This document shows positions 22,191-32,987 of a stretch of DNA of 64,000 nucleotides, piece by piece. The translations under genes were made by a program, and so were the position numbers. Every line of letters starts with the position of its first letter. Position 1 is the stretch's first letter. Origin of the DNA: Fagopyrum homotropicum (lineage: Eukaryota > Streptophyta > Magnoliopsida > Caryophyllales > Polygonaceae); assembly GCA_033239125.1 (NCBI GenBank), contig BSWB01000007.1, forward strand, positions 102,971,582 through 103,035,581, read 5' to 3'. Under the pieces are notes generated by a model, which worked only from the letters and a program-made list of their open reading frames with translations, did no database searches and was not told the DNA's origin.

Positions 22191-24089
22191 CTAGGCGCGC
22201 TCTCGCTCTAGATTGAGGGAATGGTAGGGGGGCTTGTAAGCTGGAGGAGGAACGTAGAAATCTTCCTTCTCCTTCCCCTTCTCTTTGTCTTTCTCTACGG
22301 GGACTTCAACAAATTTAGGCTGCGGATCGGTGGTAGTCACTCCGCTCCTGGTGGTGATTGCCATTACCCTTCCCTTAGGGTTGTCCTCCGTCTTTCCTGG
22401 AAGTTTCCCTTGATTCCTAGGAACTTCCTCCGCATGGTTGAACATTTGGTTTTCTAAAACCTTTTGAGCTTTATCAACCTTGGAAATTTGATCATCAACC
22501 TTAATGATGCGGTTCTCCAACCCTTGAAGCTTTCCCAAAATCGTTTCTAACATGGGATCGGGCTTCTCCTTTCCTGAAGTGTTTCCTCCATTTGATGTTT
22601 GCCCCTGGCTTCTCAAAGGAGTAGAGGAAGAGGAAGGTGGAGTTAGTGAATTAGAATTGGAAGGATAAGAGTTACCGGAATTTTGTTGATTGGAGCACCA
22701 ATTGTTGTTACTTGAACCCCTATTGTTGTTCCAATTGTTGTTCCGGTTGTTGTTATTGTTGTTGTTGCCATTCCAATTATTGCTCCGGTTGTTATTCCGG
22801 TTGTTGTTGTTGTTGCGGTTTGTGTTATCACCGCCATTGTTGTTGCCCAAATAACCAACATCCTTCCCTTGTTGCTTTGGAAAGTTGGTCTTGATAGCCT
22901 CCTTCAACTCCTTGATCTCATTGTTGAGGGAGAAAATCTGATTTTGAGCTTCATGTGTGAGCTTCGCTCCTTGCTCCACACGATTTCCCTCCACTTTCCG
23001 GTGGGAATACTTCTCTATGACCCTTGCTTGCTTCTCAATGAAGTCCCAAGCATCATCTTCTCTCATGTCCATGAATGTTCCACATGAGAGGGATTAGAGG
23101 TTGAATTGTGTTCCCGCCTCCAGCCCTTTGTAGTAAATCTCCAGCAAGGCAAGTTTGGATATGCCATGATGAGGGCAATCCAAGAGCAAATCCTGAAACC
23201 TTTCCCAAGATTGAAACAAGCTTTCGTTAGGTCTCATGGAAAAAGCATTAATCTTACCTCTAAGTTCCGCCGTTTTGGATGGCGGGAAGAATTTGGTGAG
23301 GAACTCCGCGGAAAGGTTTTCCCACGTGTCTAATTTCCCAGTAGGAAGAGCTTGGTACCAAGACATCGCTTTCCCCTTCAAGGAGAAGAAGAAAGGCTTG
23401 AGCTTATAGTTGTTGGTAGTAGCATTCTTCGGTCTCATTGCCTCCATCATACACTCAAAGTTTTGCAAGTGTTGGTGTGGAGATTCAGCGCTTGTTCCGC
23501 CGAATTGGCTTTGGCGAACAAGAGTAATAACTTGAGGGTTAAAGCTAAACCCTTGTACATCTTCAGCATCAAAATTCACGCCTAAACGGCGTGGTTGTTG
23601 TGTTGGATCCATCCGCTGGCCAAGAGTTCTTGGCTCATTATCCACACGTTCGATCCTTGCATTCCTAGGTGGAACGCGACGATTAGAAGCTCTTCGTGGA
23701 TGGAAAGGATTCACATTGATCATGGGATCAATTTCTTCTAGCGGTGGCATGGAAGAGTCACTATCATCGGCGGATGAATGACTTCTTCTTCTAGATCTTG
23801 ATGCCCTTCTTGAGGATTTCTTGCTTCCCCCATTCTTAAGGTTGCTTAGTTCTATCCTCATTTGGAACATCATATCCTTTAGATCGTTAACTTCAGATGG
23901 ATGACGATCCATTTCATCCCGGCGGATGTTCTCATTCCATTGGACTTGAGCTTCTTTCTCCGCTAACTCCGTCTGAAGATCGCGTTCGTGTTCTTCAGCC
24001 ATCTTCCTTTCCTTGCGCTTTTGCCTTAAAGTTTTCTCTAGCTCTTGATCAAGAGGTAAGAGATCTTCGGTGTTCCTAGACCTGCGCAT
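22191..24089 (-). pseudogene. gag: Element B gag with one nonsense codon
   Basis: Start MRRSRNTED at 24089. One frame to 22191, broken only by TAA at 23094-23096. A and E both have Gln at this site ('FNLQ', 'FKLQ'), so this is CAA to TAA. Order: charged coiled coil, Ser/Arg-rich segment, gag core ('ESPHQHLQNFE', 'FLTKFFPPSKTAELRGKI', 'LLDCPHHGISKLALLEIYYKGL'), 'EDDAWDFIEKQ', then a very Asn-rich segment (22650-22870), and the conserved 'MAITTRSG' and 'PPPAYKPP' tail. No CCHC zinc knuckle. The 3' end leaves frame because a C run has six rather than seven Cs (22228-22234 region), so the last ~10 residues are frameshifted. Confidence 0.88.
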
Positions 24090-24167
24090 GCACTCAAAAG
24101 GATATCAAATAACGAGAGCAAGCTCCCAAGCTTGACAACCGGCAACCGAATTCGGCCGAAACCAAAT

Positions 24168-24188
24168 CCCCGGCAACGGCGCCAAAAA
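24168..24188 (-). other. Element B primer binding site (tRNA-Asp type)
   Basis: On minus: TTTTTGGCGCCGTTGCCGGG, two bases inside the 5' LTR. Perfect match to the 3' end of tRNA-Asp over TGGCGCCGTTGCCGGG. Confidence 0.88.
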
Positions 24189-24190
24189 CT

Positions 24191-25929
24191 TGTTCGACCC
24201 TAAACGTGCGTGCAAATAAGTTTTAATTATAAAACTAGAATCAAGCAAGTGAACCCGCAGTGTACGGATCGATATAGTTAAGCAAGAATTCCAGAGTATC
24301 GAACACAGGGATTTGGGTGGGAACAAATTCAATTGCAGATTATCAAGCGAGTAAATATGAGAGTTTTTGCAAATATTGGGAAAACAACAATCCTAAAGAT
24401 CCAAGTATCCAGCTGTGGCAATCAATTCAAGATTTACTATTGATATAAAGACAGAGTTGAGACATGCGAAGGTATGCTAATGTAAGGTAATCGTACGGTG
24501 AAGTTCCAAAAACCTTATATGACTCACCTACAAGACACTCTCTATATAGGTTGTTGAGGCTTCAATATAGAAAGGTTCTAAAGGCAAGAATTAATGTCAA
24601 ATACCCAAACTTGTAATCCAAGGATCAAGACTAACTAAATCGATTAAGGTTGTGACACTCACAATCGAGGTAGAGGTTGTTGAGGCTTCACTACCACCTA
24701 GAAAAGGCAAGTCAAGACTAAGTTAAAGCTAATCTTTAACTTTGGATTAAAGTAAAAGCAGGTTCGTAAACTTAAGGGAAATTACGGGTGGATCTTGAGA
24801 TTCCACGGTCGTGGAACTCAAGAACAAACCGTGATTTAGGGTTCGTCGACGGTTTTCTCTAACTCTCAGGGTCTAATTCGTTTATGATCGATCTATCATC
24901 ATCTAAGCCACAACTATCAACCCTTCACCTTAGAATTGTTAAGGGTTTTTAGCTAATAACCGTCATGTTGATATCAAATTCAAGAATTAAAGGATTGAAA
25001 GATGAAAACTTCCGAAAACTTTCAATAAACCTCAAACCAATCTCAAAGTCACAATCAAGGACAAATAATGTCACTAATTCCAGAATAGAACAAATAAACA
25101 CAATCTTAGGTAAAAAGGAAGAACGGGATGTCAATCCGTCTTCTAATTCAAACCTAACCAAGAAGAGAAGTCTTCTTGCACAATCTCCCGAATCTTCCGT
25201 CAATCCGGAAATCTCAATCACAGTCTCCACCAAAGTGCGAGATTAGGGCAAATCCGAGCGTAAGCGAAGATGCGAAAATTGCTCTCTAAGCGAAGGTCAG
25301 AAACGAGGCGTAAATTGCGTCTAAGCGGAGATGTAAGCGGACATAAGCGAGGATCGCGGAATCTCCCTTCGTCCGTCTTTTTATAGGGCAAGATAAAATG
25401 TCGGTCCGGCCCAATCTTCAAAAGATCGTGGCTTCAAAATATGGCGAAAAAGATTGCCAAGATCACGGTCGTGGAACCTTCCACGACCGTAATTTAGAGC
25501 GTGGAAATCAATACGGTTTGGACCATGGATTCCACGACCGTAAAAGCTCCTGGAATGAATCACGCTTCTCCTGCAGGGTTCCACGGCCGTGGAACTGAAC
25601 GTGGTTCATAGTACGGCCGTATTTTAGAGCGTGGTTTAGGGCAAGAACGTGATTCTTTCTTAGCCTCGTGCATTCCTGAAGTTGACATCCATTTTGCTCC
25701 TAAGAATGCCCTTTATCCATGGACATACTCAATCAACTCATCTTTGCTCAATTCCGTTCGGAAATGGCTCTCAATCACCTATAATCAACATAAAGCTTGT
25801 GTAGACATCTATATCGACAATATAGGTAAACTAGCTCACAATTGCAACAATGCTCAATCAAAGACTATCAATATGAATCAAATATACTTAGAAAACGTGC
25901 CTAGGATATCGCAATATTTCATGCTAACA
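24191..25929 (-). repeat. Element B 5' LTR (1739 bp)
   Basis: Direct repeat of 12655-14393. On minus it holds, in order: a palindrome cluster (25612-25621, 25578-25595, 25530-25542, 25464-25492), then TATA box CCTATAAAAAGACG (TATAAAAA at 25378-25385), so the cluster sits about 80-240 bp upstream of the promoter. Two copies of a TGAAGCCTCAACAACCT motif (minus; 24548-24564 and 24674-24690) correspond to the GAGACTTACCCGG repeats of A and E. Confidence 0.95.
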
Positions 25930-26015
25930 TAGCACACCATTAAAATGTTTTGAAGGATTTTTTCATTGATCTTTATGACTCATAATCCATTCTATCTTGT
26001 ATTTTATATTCGGAA

Positions 26016-26054
26016 CTTGCTTGGGGACAAGCAAGGGCTAAGTATGGGGTATTT
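26016..26054 (+). other. Element A PPT and upstream hairpin
   Basis: CTTGCTTGGGGACAAGCAAG at 26016-26035 is a perfect 7-bp hairpin with loop GGGGAC. The polypurine tract AGTATGGGGTATTTT follows and abuts the 3' LTR start at 26055. B and E have the same layout with base-pair-preserving substitutions. Confidence 0.8.
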
Positions 26055-27816
26055 TGATAGCATGAATTATTGTCTATATTTTGGGGCCTGTTTAGACGTT
26101 TTATCTTCAATAATCTGCATGTTTGAATGTATATTATGTGATGATGTGGTCGTTTCATCTACCTTTATGGGAATCGAGGTCTACACCAAGTTTCGTTGTA
26201 ATCGTAGGTAAAATGGCACGTTTTGCAGCTAAATGGAGCAAAATAAGCTAAGGAGTCATTGGAGCTACATTCAGGAGCTTAAGGAAGGATCCAAGAATCA
26301 TGAAAATGGATTGAAGATTCACTTTGGACCAGATTTGAGAGATTTCACATTCAGTTGAGATTCACCTCGGTCAGCTACAGTACCATCTCGACCGAGGTGA
26401 TCTAGAGGAGCTGACTCGACCGAGGCGAACACCTTGGACGCGGCGAGAGATATTTTATTCTTGGCTGAGATCTTTTATTTCTGGAAAGAGGATCTTATAT
26501 TTTTAGGGTGGATTCCTGGAAGGAAGAAGATAATTTAGCCCATATATTTTACCTATTTTTATGGGAAAAGATATTTCTAAGATATCTTATCTTTGGAGGG
26601 GAATTTTCCTATAAAAAGGATCGGATTTTCCACAAATCGGAGAGCCTCTATCACCCGGAGACGTGCTTACTGGCAAGACAGCCATTTTACCCTACCATAG
26701 TTGGGAGATTTGAAGAACCTTTTTGAAGGTTGAAGGAAGATTGAAGGAAGGAAGTTTATAGCTTTTGTGAAGGGTTTTTGTAAGACTTTCTTAGATTCCC
26801 TTCCTTGTTGATTGTCTTGTTGGATTGTGATCCAAGGAACGCTTGTTGATTGATAATTGATTCAGTTATTGATGCCTTTCTCTTAAGGTTTTCTTGTTCA
26901 ATTATTCTCTTTCTTCCCTTATATTTGATTATTGCTTTCATGATGATGAGTGGCTAATTTCATTGTGTGATTCTAGGGTGATTGGCTGAAGGTTGTGGGA
27001 AAAACAATGATAGAATAATCTTAAATTCTAGTAGGACCCTCAAAGCTCGAGTCTTTATCCTTAACCCTAGAACATCTCGCTCAGTCGATGAACATCTCGG
27101 CCGGGGTGGAATTCGTCTGACCGAGGTGACCTTTCTGATCCAAAACTGAGAGTTAAATGTTAGAGTTTGCCAAATCCTATTCTTATTACACCTTTCCTGG
27201 TTCAATGCAAGCCTAGGATGAGACTTACCCGGTAATTCCTTTGTTTGTTTACCCAAGATCATAAGTATAGGTAATAAAGGTTTATCCTTTATTGGGGTTT
27301 GAGTGTGCTTTCATCCCATCTTTGTGAGTTAGCCTGAGACTTACACGGTAAAGGTTGATTATATTCCCTTAGGTGGTGTGTTGGTTTGAGGTTATAGTTC
27401 TTTTCCTTAATTCCTTGAGACTTACCCGGTAATAGGAGTTACGGTTTGGAATTAGTGAGCGAGACTTACCCGGTGATCTATTCCACTTTAGAAACACCTT
27501 CCCTTTGCAAAAATCTCAGCTTTGTCCGCTTATCTTTAGGTCTTGAGTTGGAACCACAACTAGACGCTTTAATCCCTAGAATTGCATATTTCCTTAATTG
27601 ACTTTTTATCATCTTTGATTGTTTTAATCGCTTTTGTGGTTAGTAGTTGCATTGACAACCTATACTTGCTTTGTTTCACTAAGTCCCTGTGATCGACCCC
27701 TGGAATTTCTTGCTTTTTACTACGATTGACCCGTACACTGCGGGTTCGCATCCTTGTTTTAAGCTTACATCTAGGGTTATAAATTTAAAGCTTGCACACA
27801 CCGTTTGGAGCAAATA
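26055..27816 (+). repeat. Element A 3' LTR (1762 bp)
   Basis: Direct repeat of 2833-4496, beginning TGATAGCATG. Its terminus reads CAAATA rather than CGAACA. It retains a segment of about 98 bp near 27460-27560 that the 5' LTR lacks, with a fourth GAGACTTACCCGG copy. TATA box at 26610-26617; palindromes at 26387-26399 and about 27085-27128. Followed by TSD GTGCC. Confidence 0.93.
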
Positions 27817-27821
27817 GTGCC

Positions 27822-27899
27822 TGTGGAAAGACTGAGTCGCGCCTGCGGGAAGACCGCTAAACCACTCACTAACCGGAATTAAAATTCCGGGCGTCATAT
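27822..27899 (-). repeat. G: Tekay-like LTR, second part, to its terminus
   Basis: Directly follows the GTGCC target duplication of element A. It ends in a phrase close to the terminus of F's LTR: 'aattaaaattccgggcgtcatatca' compared with 'aataaaaattcgggatattaca' in F. Read on minus this gives a TGATATGACG start, compatible with a TG...CA LTR. The exact terminus is uncertain. No associated PBS or PPT is visible, so G looks like a solo or truncated LTR. Confidence 0.45.
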
Positions 27900-29307
27900 C
27901 ATTAAAGGTAGGAAGCCTCCAAATCCCGGACTAAGGCAACCAAGCTAAGTGTATTTGAGTATGGAGGTGGAAGCACTCGACCTAAGGCAAATTGAATACT
28001 CGAGTTAGTTTGTTGGTGTGGACCACTTTCCTAACTAACTCCGTGCTAGTTGAAGGAAGAAGCTTATTGAAGGGGGGGACCACAAATTTGGCCTTAAAAT
28101 AGAGCCTTTGGTTGATTGTAACAAAGACCAATTCAGCTACCTCTCATTCAAAACAATTATCTTAGCTTAGTAGTATAAACTCTCTCTTTTGTAAGAATTG
28201 GCCAAAGGTTTGAAGAAATAGAGGAAGTTATTGGTGTTCTTGCTCATTTCTCATCCTAGATCTTGTTTCTAACTTGTGTTTTCCATAACTTTGGATTGGT
28301 AAGTCTGATTGATCTCATTCTTGTCCTACATTCCTTATTTGAAGTCTACTTTGCTACCATGTTATTTGTTCTAGTTGTTGCTATGTTGATATTTTTGACC
28401 ATGTGTGAGTAGTTCACTGGCTAGGATTTGGGGTGAAAGCCCCAAATCATCCTAGGTTAGTGTATATATGTTGTATTTATGAATTGTTAGAGAATAAAAT
28501 GCATGATTAGTATCATATATGAGGCCGCAAATTCATCTTTGATTCATTCGTTTTTGGACTTATGTTGAATGTCGGATGCTAGACCAAAGATAGTTTAGAT
28601 TGTTCCATAGCACATTAAATATTTCCAACCATTAATGAGTGATATATTAATCAATCTTCTATATTAAGACCGATAAGTAATAAAAGGATGATTGTGCAAT
28701 GTTGTGATGCCTATATTGCTTGAGTATTGTAGCCTAGGGCCGAAAGCATGGTCAACTTACTTATCTTGTGAATTTCCAAATTATGATTATGCTAGATGGT
28801 GTAAGAAAAAAGCAAACACCATGTGATGCTTGAATTTCTAATGTAATCATAAGTTGTTGAAAATTTTGACCAATTAGTGTGTAAATAGCAAACACATTTG
28901 ATACTCACTAGTTGACACAAACAAATGCCTTGATAAAGCATACCTTATGCCATGCTACATTAGTATTTGTGACTTAATACTCTCCTCGTTGATTGAGCAC
29001 AACATAGATGAGCATGCTTCTAGCTATGGTTTGGTGGAGTAGCCCCAATTCCTAGTGTTTTTCCTATATTGATACTTGATCTTGTTACTTAAAACTTATT
29101 GCCCCCAAATCCAAGCATTTGATCACTTGATCACCCCTTTTACTTCATTTTACACATTCAAGCATTTCAAGTTGAACTTGAGATAAAGTTGAGATACACA
29201 TAGTCCTTTGGGATTCGACCTTGAATTTATAATTGTATATTCACATTGACACGGTTGTTTACTTATGGTCATACGTGGTTTTGATGTAGTAGTTCTACCC
29301 CAAATCA
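27900..29307 (+). repeat. Element D 5' LTR, degenerate (left end uncertain)
   Basis: Called an LTR because a recognisable Athila-type PBS follows it. TATA-like TATAAAC at 28174-28180. About 180 bp upstream are ACTCGACCT (27975) and ACTCGAGTTA (27997). A long inverted repeat lies at 28421-28456. No ORF. The start is not defined; the boundary with G is a guess. Confidence 0.45.
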
Positions 29308-29309
29308 AG

Positions 29310-29333
29310 TTTTTAGCGCCCTTACTGGGGGAC
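29310..29333 (+). other. Element D primer binding site, decayed
   Basis: TTTTTAGCGCCCTTAC then TGGGGGAC. It differs from the A, B and E PBS at a few positions but has the same spacing after an LTR end ('aaatca'). Confidence 0.6.
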
Positions 29334-29510
29334 TATTGATAGCTTGACTTTGTTTAAGAAGAGTTCTCTAGTAGTTTGAGTGTTTTGTTACTTTTGATCC
29401 TGTTGTGCGTATGTTCGTGACTATTAGGTTGTGCTCCAAGAGATGAGCCTACTGAATATGATAGATGGGATATTTAACAAGAAGAGGAAAATGAAGAGTT
29501 TCTTTTTAAA

Positions 29511-29774
29511 ATGAAAAAAATGCTAGAGAAACTCAATGCCAAGGTTGATTTCATTGCACAAGACCAATGGATGTTTGAGCAACAACTAACTCAAGAAGAG
29601 AAAGCTAGGAGAATACAACATGAAGAGCTTCTTGCTAGAGAAGAACAAGCTAGATTGCTAAAGATGATGAAGAAGCCTCTCATTAAAGTGGAATCAATTT
29701 CAAATAGCCAAGAAATGCTTAAGCAACAATTTGCTCAACAAGGGGAAAATTCATCCAAGCCACTTGAGGTTTGA
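29511..29774 (+). pseudogene. Element D gag remnant (coiled coil)
   Basis: 87 residues rich in Lys, Glu and Gln ('MKKMLEKLNAKVDFIAQDQW', then 'EEKARRIQHEELLAREEQAR'). A coiled coil about 180 bp after the PBS fits the N-terminal part of an Athila-like gag, but the gag core is missing. No catalytic motif. Identity is inferred from position and composition. Confidence 0.4.
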
Positions 29775-30079
29775 AAACTCCACCTCGATTATATTTTTGA
29801 ATATGTGATGATGGAAGACTTAACACAAATGAGCGGTTTTTATACTAACAAAATATCGATTTTATTTCTATATTGCTTGGTTTGTGTTTGTCAAATGTAT
29901 TCAAGCCATATCAAGGGATAGATGGAGGCCTTGAAATCGGATACAAGGGACAAGCACAAAGATTGAAGAGTATTTCAAAGATTCAACACGGAGGCCTTGA
30001 AAATCATTTCAATGGATCAAAATCAAAGTCCGAAACGGCTGGAGGGATTTTGAAATTCAATCTCAACAAAATCTACCAA
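29775..30079 (+). other. Element D non-coding stretch with GGCCTTGAAA motifs
   Basis: No gene. 'GGAGGCCTTGAAA' occurs at about 29925 and 29991. The same motif, in both orientations, recurs at 30918-31020 (AAGGCCCTTGA, AAGGCCTTTGAAA). Confidence 0.45.
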
Positions 30080-30895
30080 TGATCAAGAGAAGATCTTTCA
30101 AGGAGTTCGGCCAACTAGAAGATCTCGACCAAAATGATTCGGTCTAACAAAATGGATCTTGCAAAGATCCTTAACAAGATGCAAGACTTCTTCTCAACGG
30201 ATCTTGAAGATCTTCAGCCAAAGATTCTCAACAAACCTAAAGATCTTGATGCTTGAACGACAAAGATCTTCAACAATGTGAGAAGATTAGGGAGAAGAAG
30301 AATCAGCGTGCCTTAAGAAGATGAAGAAGATAAGGGAAATCTACAACGGCTATCTCATCTCAACCAAGAAGCGTTTTCTATGGAGAAGAAAAAACATCAA
30401 CAACGGTCATATTCCCAACGACTAGAAGACTTCTCCATTGAAGACTATAAATGAAGATGTCGATTGAAGAAGAACAACAACAAGCTTACACGGAAATTTA
30501 TAAAGTCTTCAAGCGATCCTAAGCATCGTCATTCGATACAAGAAGTTTTTCTTCCTCTTTATTTACGAAAGCTTTATTCCTTAGAGAGAGAAAAACACGA
30601 GAGCTCCATTGGAATATCTAAAGAGTGTTATACTCGAGTGTGTGTTACTCTGCGAAGTAGCTAGGCTATTATAGCTAGGTTAAGAGTTGGAACTAGATCG
30701 TAGCATTGGATACAATAAGAGAAGAAGAAGATTTCTTCTAGGTTGTATCTAGAACTCTTTGAAGCTGATAATAGATAGTTAGATCCTACGGGTAAACCCT
30801 AGGACGGAGAGTAGGTTGTTAGAGCCGAACTTCGTAAACATATCACCGTGTCGATCTTTTCAATTCCGCACCATATCCTGTTTATTGTGACTAAC
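30080..30895 (+). repeat. Possible LTR remnant of a Copia-like element inside D
   Basis: The segment contains 'gactataaatga' (TATA-like, near 30443), and its end carries 'agagccgaacttcgtaaac', 'atcaccgtg' and 'ttcaattccgcac'. This phrase order resembles the 3' part of many plant Copia LTRs. No TSD or terminal TG...CA pair could be settled and no Copia coding sequence is present. The flanking D sequence on both sides carries the GGCCTTGAAA motif. Low confidence. Confidence 0.3.
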
Positions 30896-31141
30896 TTTTC
30901 TTTCCAGGTTTACAAAGTCAAGGCCCTTGATATCACTTTCAAAGGCCCTTGAATTCCAGTTGTGCCACAAAGAGCTCAGATCGACATCAAGGCCTTTGAA
31001 ATCAGTTTCAAAGCCTTGAGATAGGTTTTTGCAAAAAATTCTCATACTCTATTCAATCCCCCATCTAGAGCATTTATATCCTTTATTTTCACCTTATAGT
31101 TCTTCAAGGTTCTTCAAGTTATTCAAGTCCAAGTATAGGAG

Positions 31142-31393
31142 ATGATTATTGAGGAGGAGCCAAGCTTTGAGGAGTCAAGTTTAGAAGTGCCTCATGAAGA
31201 AGAAGTTGTTTCAAAAGAGACTAAGAAAAGGGATTTGGAAATGAAGAAGGAGATTGAGGACATGGTCATCATGATCAACCTCATTGGAAAGCTCCGTGGT
31301 GACCCTCCAAGGTCTAGTGATGATTGTTTGATCCAGGAAGGGATAACTCAAATGATAGAGACTATTAGTCCACTCACCCCCATAGAACATTGA
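31142..31393 (+). pseudogene. Element D acidic ORF fragment before the post-pol box
   Basis: 83 residues, Glu-rich ('MIIEEEPSFEESSLEVPHEE'). Acidic linkers occur between protease and RT in A, B and E ('SLMEEGIDASCDADIRSLKA'), so this may be that linker left after loss of RT, RNase H and integrase. No motif to prove it. It is followed by CTCGAG motifs at 31557-31577 and the post-pol box. Confidence 0.3.
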
Positions 31394-31624
31394 TTGATAA
31401 GGAAGTACAAGATAAGTATGGGGTATATAACCAAAGCTTGAAGCTACAAGAGAAATCAACATTTTCTAACAAGAAGGAAGTAACAAGAAAGCTTGGTGAA
31501 TATTCACCAAAGTCCGGAAATCAAATTCAACTCCTTCTTCATGTCTCACCGTGTATACCTCGAGTAGCTACCTCGAGCCTTAGATTTTATTACGCTTGCT
31601 TAAAAGAAGCTTGATCGAGCCTTA

Positions 31625-31660
31625 GACCTTAAACAAGGGAGCTTTCTGGGAGGCAACCCA
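31625..31660 (+). other. Conserved post-pol box of element D
   Basis: GACCTTAAACAAGG, AGCTTT, then CTGGGAGGCAACCCA. The TGGG-AGGCAA-CCCA hairpin is kept even though the AAGCGCTT palindrome has decayed. This is the strongest evidence that D belongs to the same lineage as A, B and E. Confidence 0.65.
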
Positions 31661-32674
31661 TTAGTAAGTTATCTTTTCATTTTGATTTTAAATTTTCCTT
31701 TAAATAATGTGCTTGGTATGTATGTGTTGATGTCTTAGATAGGACATGAAAAAGAGATGAGGAGAAGTGAAGAAAAATATTCAAGAGAACAAGAGGTGAA
31801 GAAATGATAAAAAGAAGGAAACAGTGTCCAAGGTCGAGTAAGGTTTTGCCTTAACTCGAGTATACCTGAAGTGGCTACCTCGAGTTTTTCTCTACATCTT
31901 TCACTCGATCGAGTTCGCAAAAACCTGAGGTAAGTTTAATTGTTGGCTACCTCGAGTTTTCAACAACTGAGCACAAATTGGCCTCCAACGGTCATAAACT
32001 CGACCTAGATCCAAAGCCTCTTCTTCCTCTTCTTCTTCACTTGACCCTAGTAGCCCCACTTCACTTCTAACTCTCCATTCCTCATCCAAATACAAAATCA
32101 ACTAAGAACATCAAAGATCAAAGCTTATTTTACTAACAAAAACTCCAAGTTTACACTTCTTCTCCATTGTTCACCATTTCTACCCAAAATTTTCAAATTC
32201 TCCAAAATTTTGAAATCTCCATCTCTATAGATTTCATACCTCAACCCTTCATAAACCTTACAAAACTTCACCCCTAACCTTCACCGAACTATTTTCTACT
32301 TTCTTCACTCACAAAATCTCATGTTTCATCTTCCATATCCATTTTCTCTCTCCTCAAAACCAAAAATCCACCATTGTTGAGAGCTTAAAATTTTTTTCAA
32401 AATTTTCACTTGGATTATTCAATTGCATCATCCTAAGGTATGAATTTCTCTCACTTATCTTGCTTTACTCAATTAAGAGCTATGCTTGAGAAATTTGATG
32501 TATGAGTTGAATTATGAATTTTCGATATTGATATGCAATTGGAAATTTTCATTTAAATGTTTGAATATTTGCTTATGATCATGCGTATGAAGAATTGATT
32601 GGATATTAAATTGGTTTGCATCTTTGCTAGAACTTGATTGAAGTGAACCATGATGATAATCCTTGATTTATCAT
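31661..32674 (+). other. Element D spacer, CTCGAG motifs and intron-like sequence
   Basis: Non-coding. CTCGAG-type motifs at about 31853, 31876-31884, 31910-31917 and 31950-31955. A weak TATA-like CATAAACTC at 31993 follows, then CT-rich leader-like sequence to 32430. A possible splice donor 'taag|gtatg' lies near 32440. Beyond it the sequence is AT-rich until the LINE insertion; a possible acceptor 'gatttag|gt' near 62490 precedes the third-ORF fragments. The intron is an inference. Confidence 0.4.
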
Positions 32675-32987
32675 TCTCAATTGATAAGATGTTGGTAAAT
32701 TCATAGAAGTTTGAAAAAAGTGTTTATCCCTCAATGAGGTGTTGGCTACAAAGCATACGTCCAACAAGAGGTAAAAACGCCAAAGTAAACACAACACAAC
32801 ATGCACGGTCAAAGCGATGTTGCAAGGCAAAACCTTGTCAACATGACAAACAAAGATAAAAGTGACAACCTATGTCAAGAGACAACATATGTCAAAAAGT
32901 GGCTCGGGATCCCATCAAAGCCCATATGTGCCCATCAGTATCCATCTAGACCACGAATGCCATCTCCAAAGTCTTATGAGTCCGCAG

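Larger units (their letters stand above)
12655..25929 (-). mobile_element. Element B: near-intact Athila-like retrotransposon
   Basis: TSD TAGCA (12650-12654 and 25930-25934). LTRs of identical length, 1739 bp, lie at 12655-14393 and 24191-25929 and differ at about 16 sites by eye (roughly 0.9%). Sense is minus: PBS next to the right LTR, then gag, protease-RT-RNase H-integrase, third ORF, and PPT next to the left LTR. Only two defects are visible in the coding part: one nonsense codon in gag (23094-23096) and a one-base loss in a C run at the gag-protease border. Inserted in element A's 3' non-coding region, in the opposite orientation. Confidence 0.95.
2833..27816 (+). mobile_element. Element A: Athila-like Ty3/gypsy retrotransposon, split by B
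   Basis: Bounded by a 5-bp target duplication GTGCC (2828-2832 and 27817-27821). The 5' LTR is 2833-4496 and the 3' LTR is 26055-27816. A tRNA-Asp-type PBS and a PPT lie next to the LTRs. Internal order is gag, protease, RT, RNase H, [integrase missing], third ORF, long 3' non-coding region. Element B sits in the 3' non-coding region at 12655-25934, including one copy of its TSD. The LTRs differ at roughly 45 sites by my eye count, plus a 98-bp indel, so this is older than B. It cannot be autonomous: gag is broken, integrase is absent and the third ORF carries three stops. Confidence 0.93.

Noticed and set aside
22712..22894. Cysteine-rich short ORF on the plus strand
   Set aside because: Antisense of the Asn-rich gag tract of B (AAC/AAT codons read backwards give GTT-type runs in one frame and Cys-rich runs in another); no independent support.
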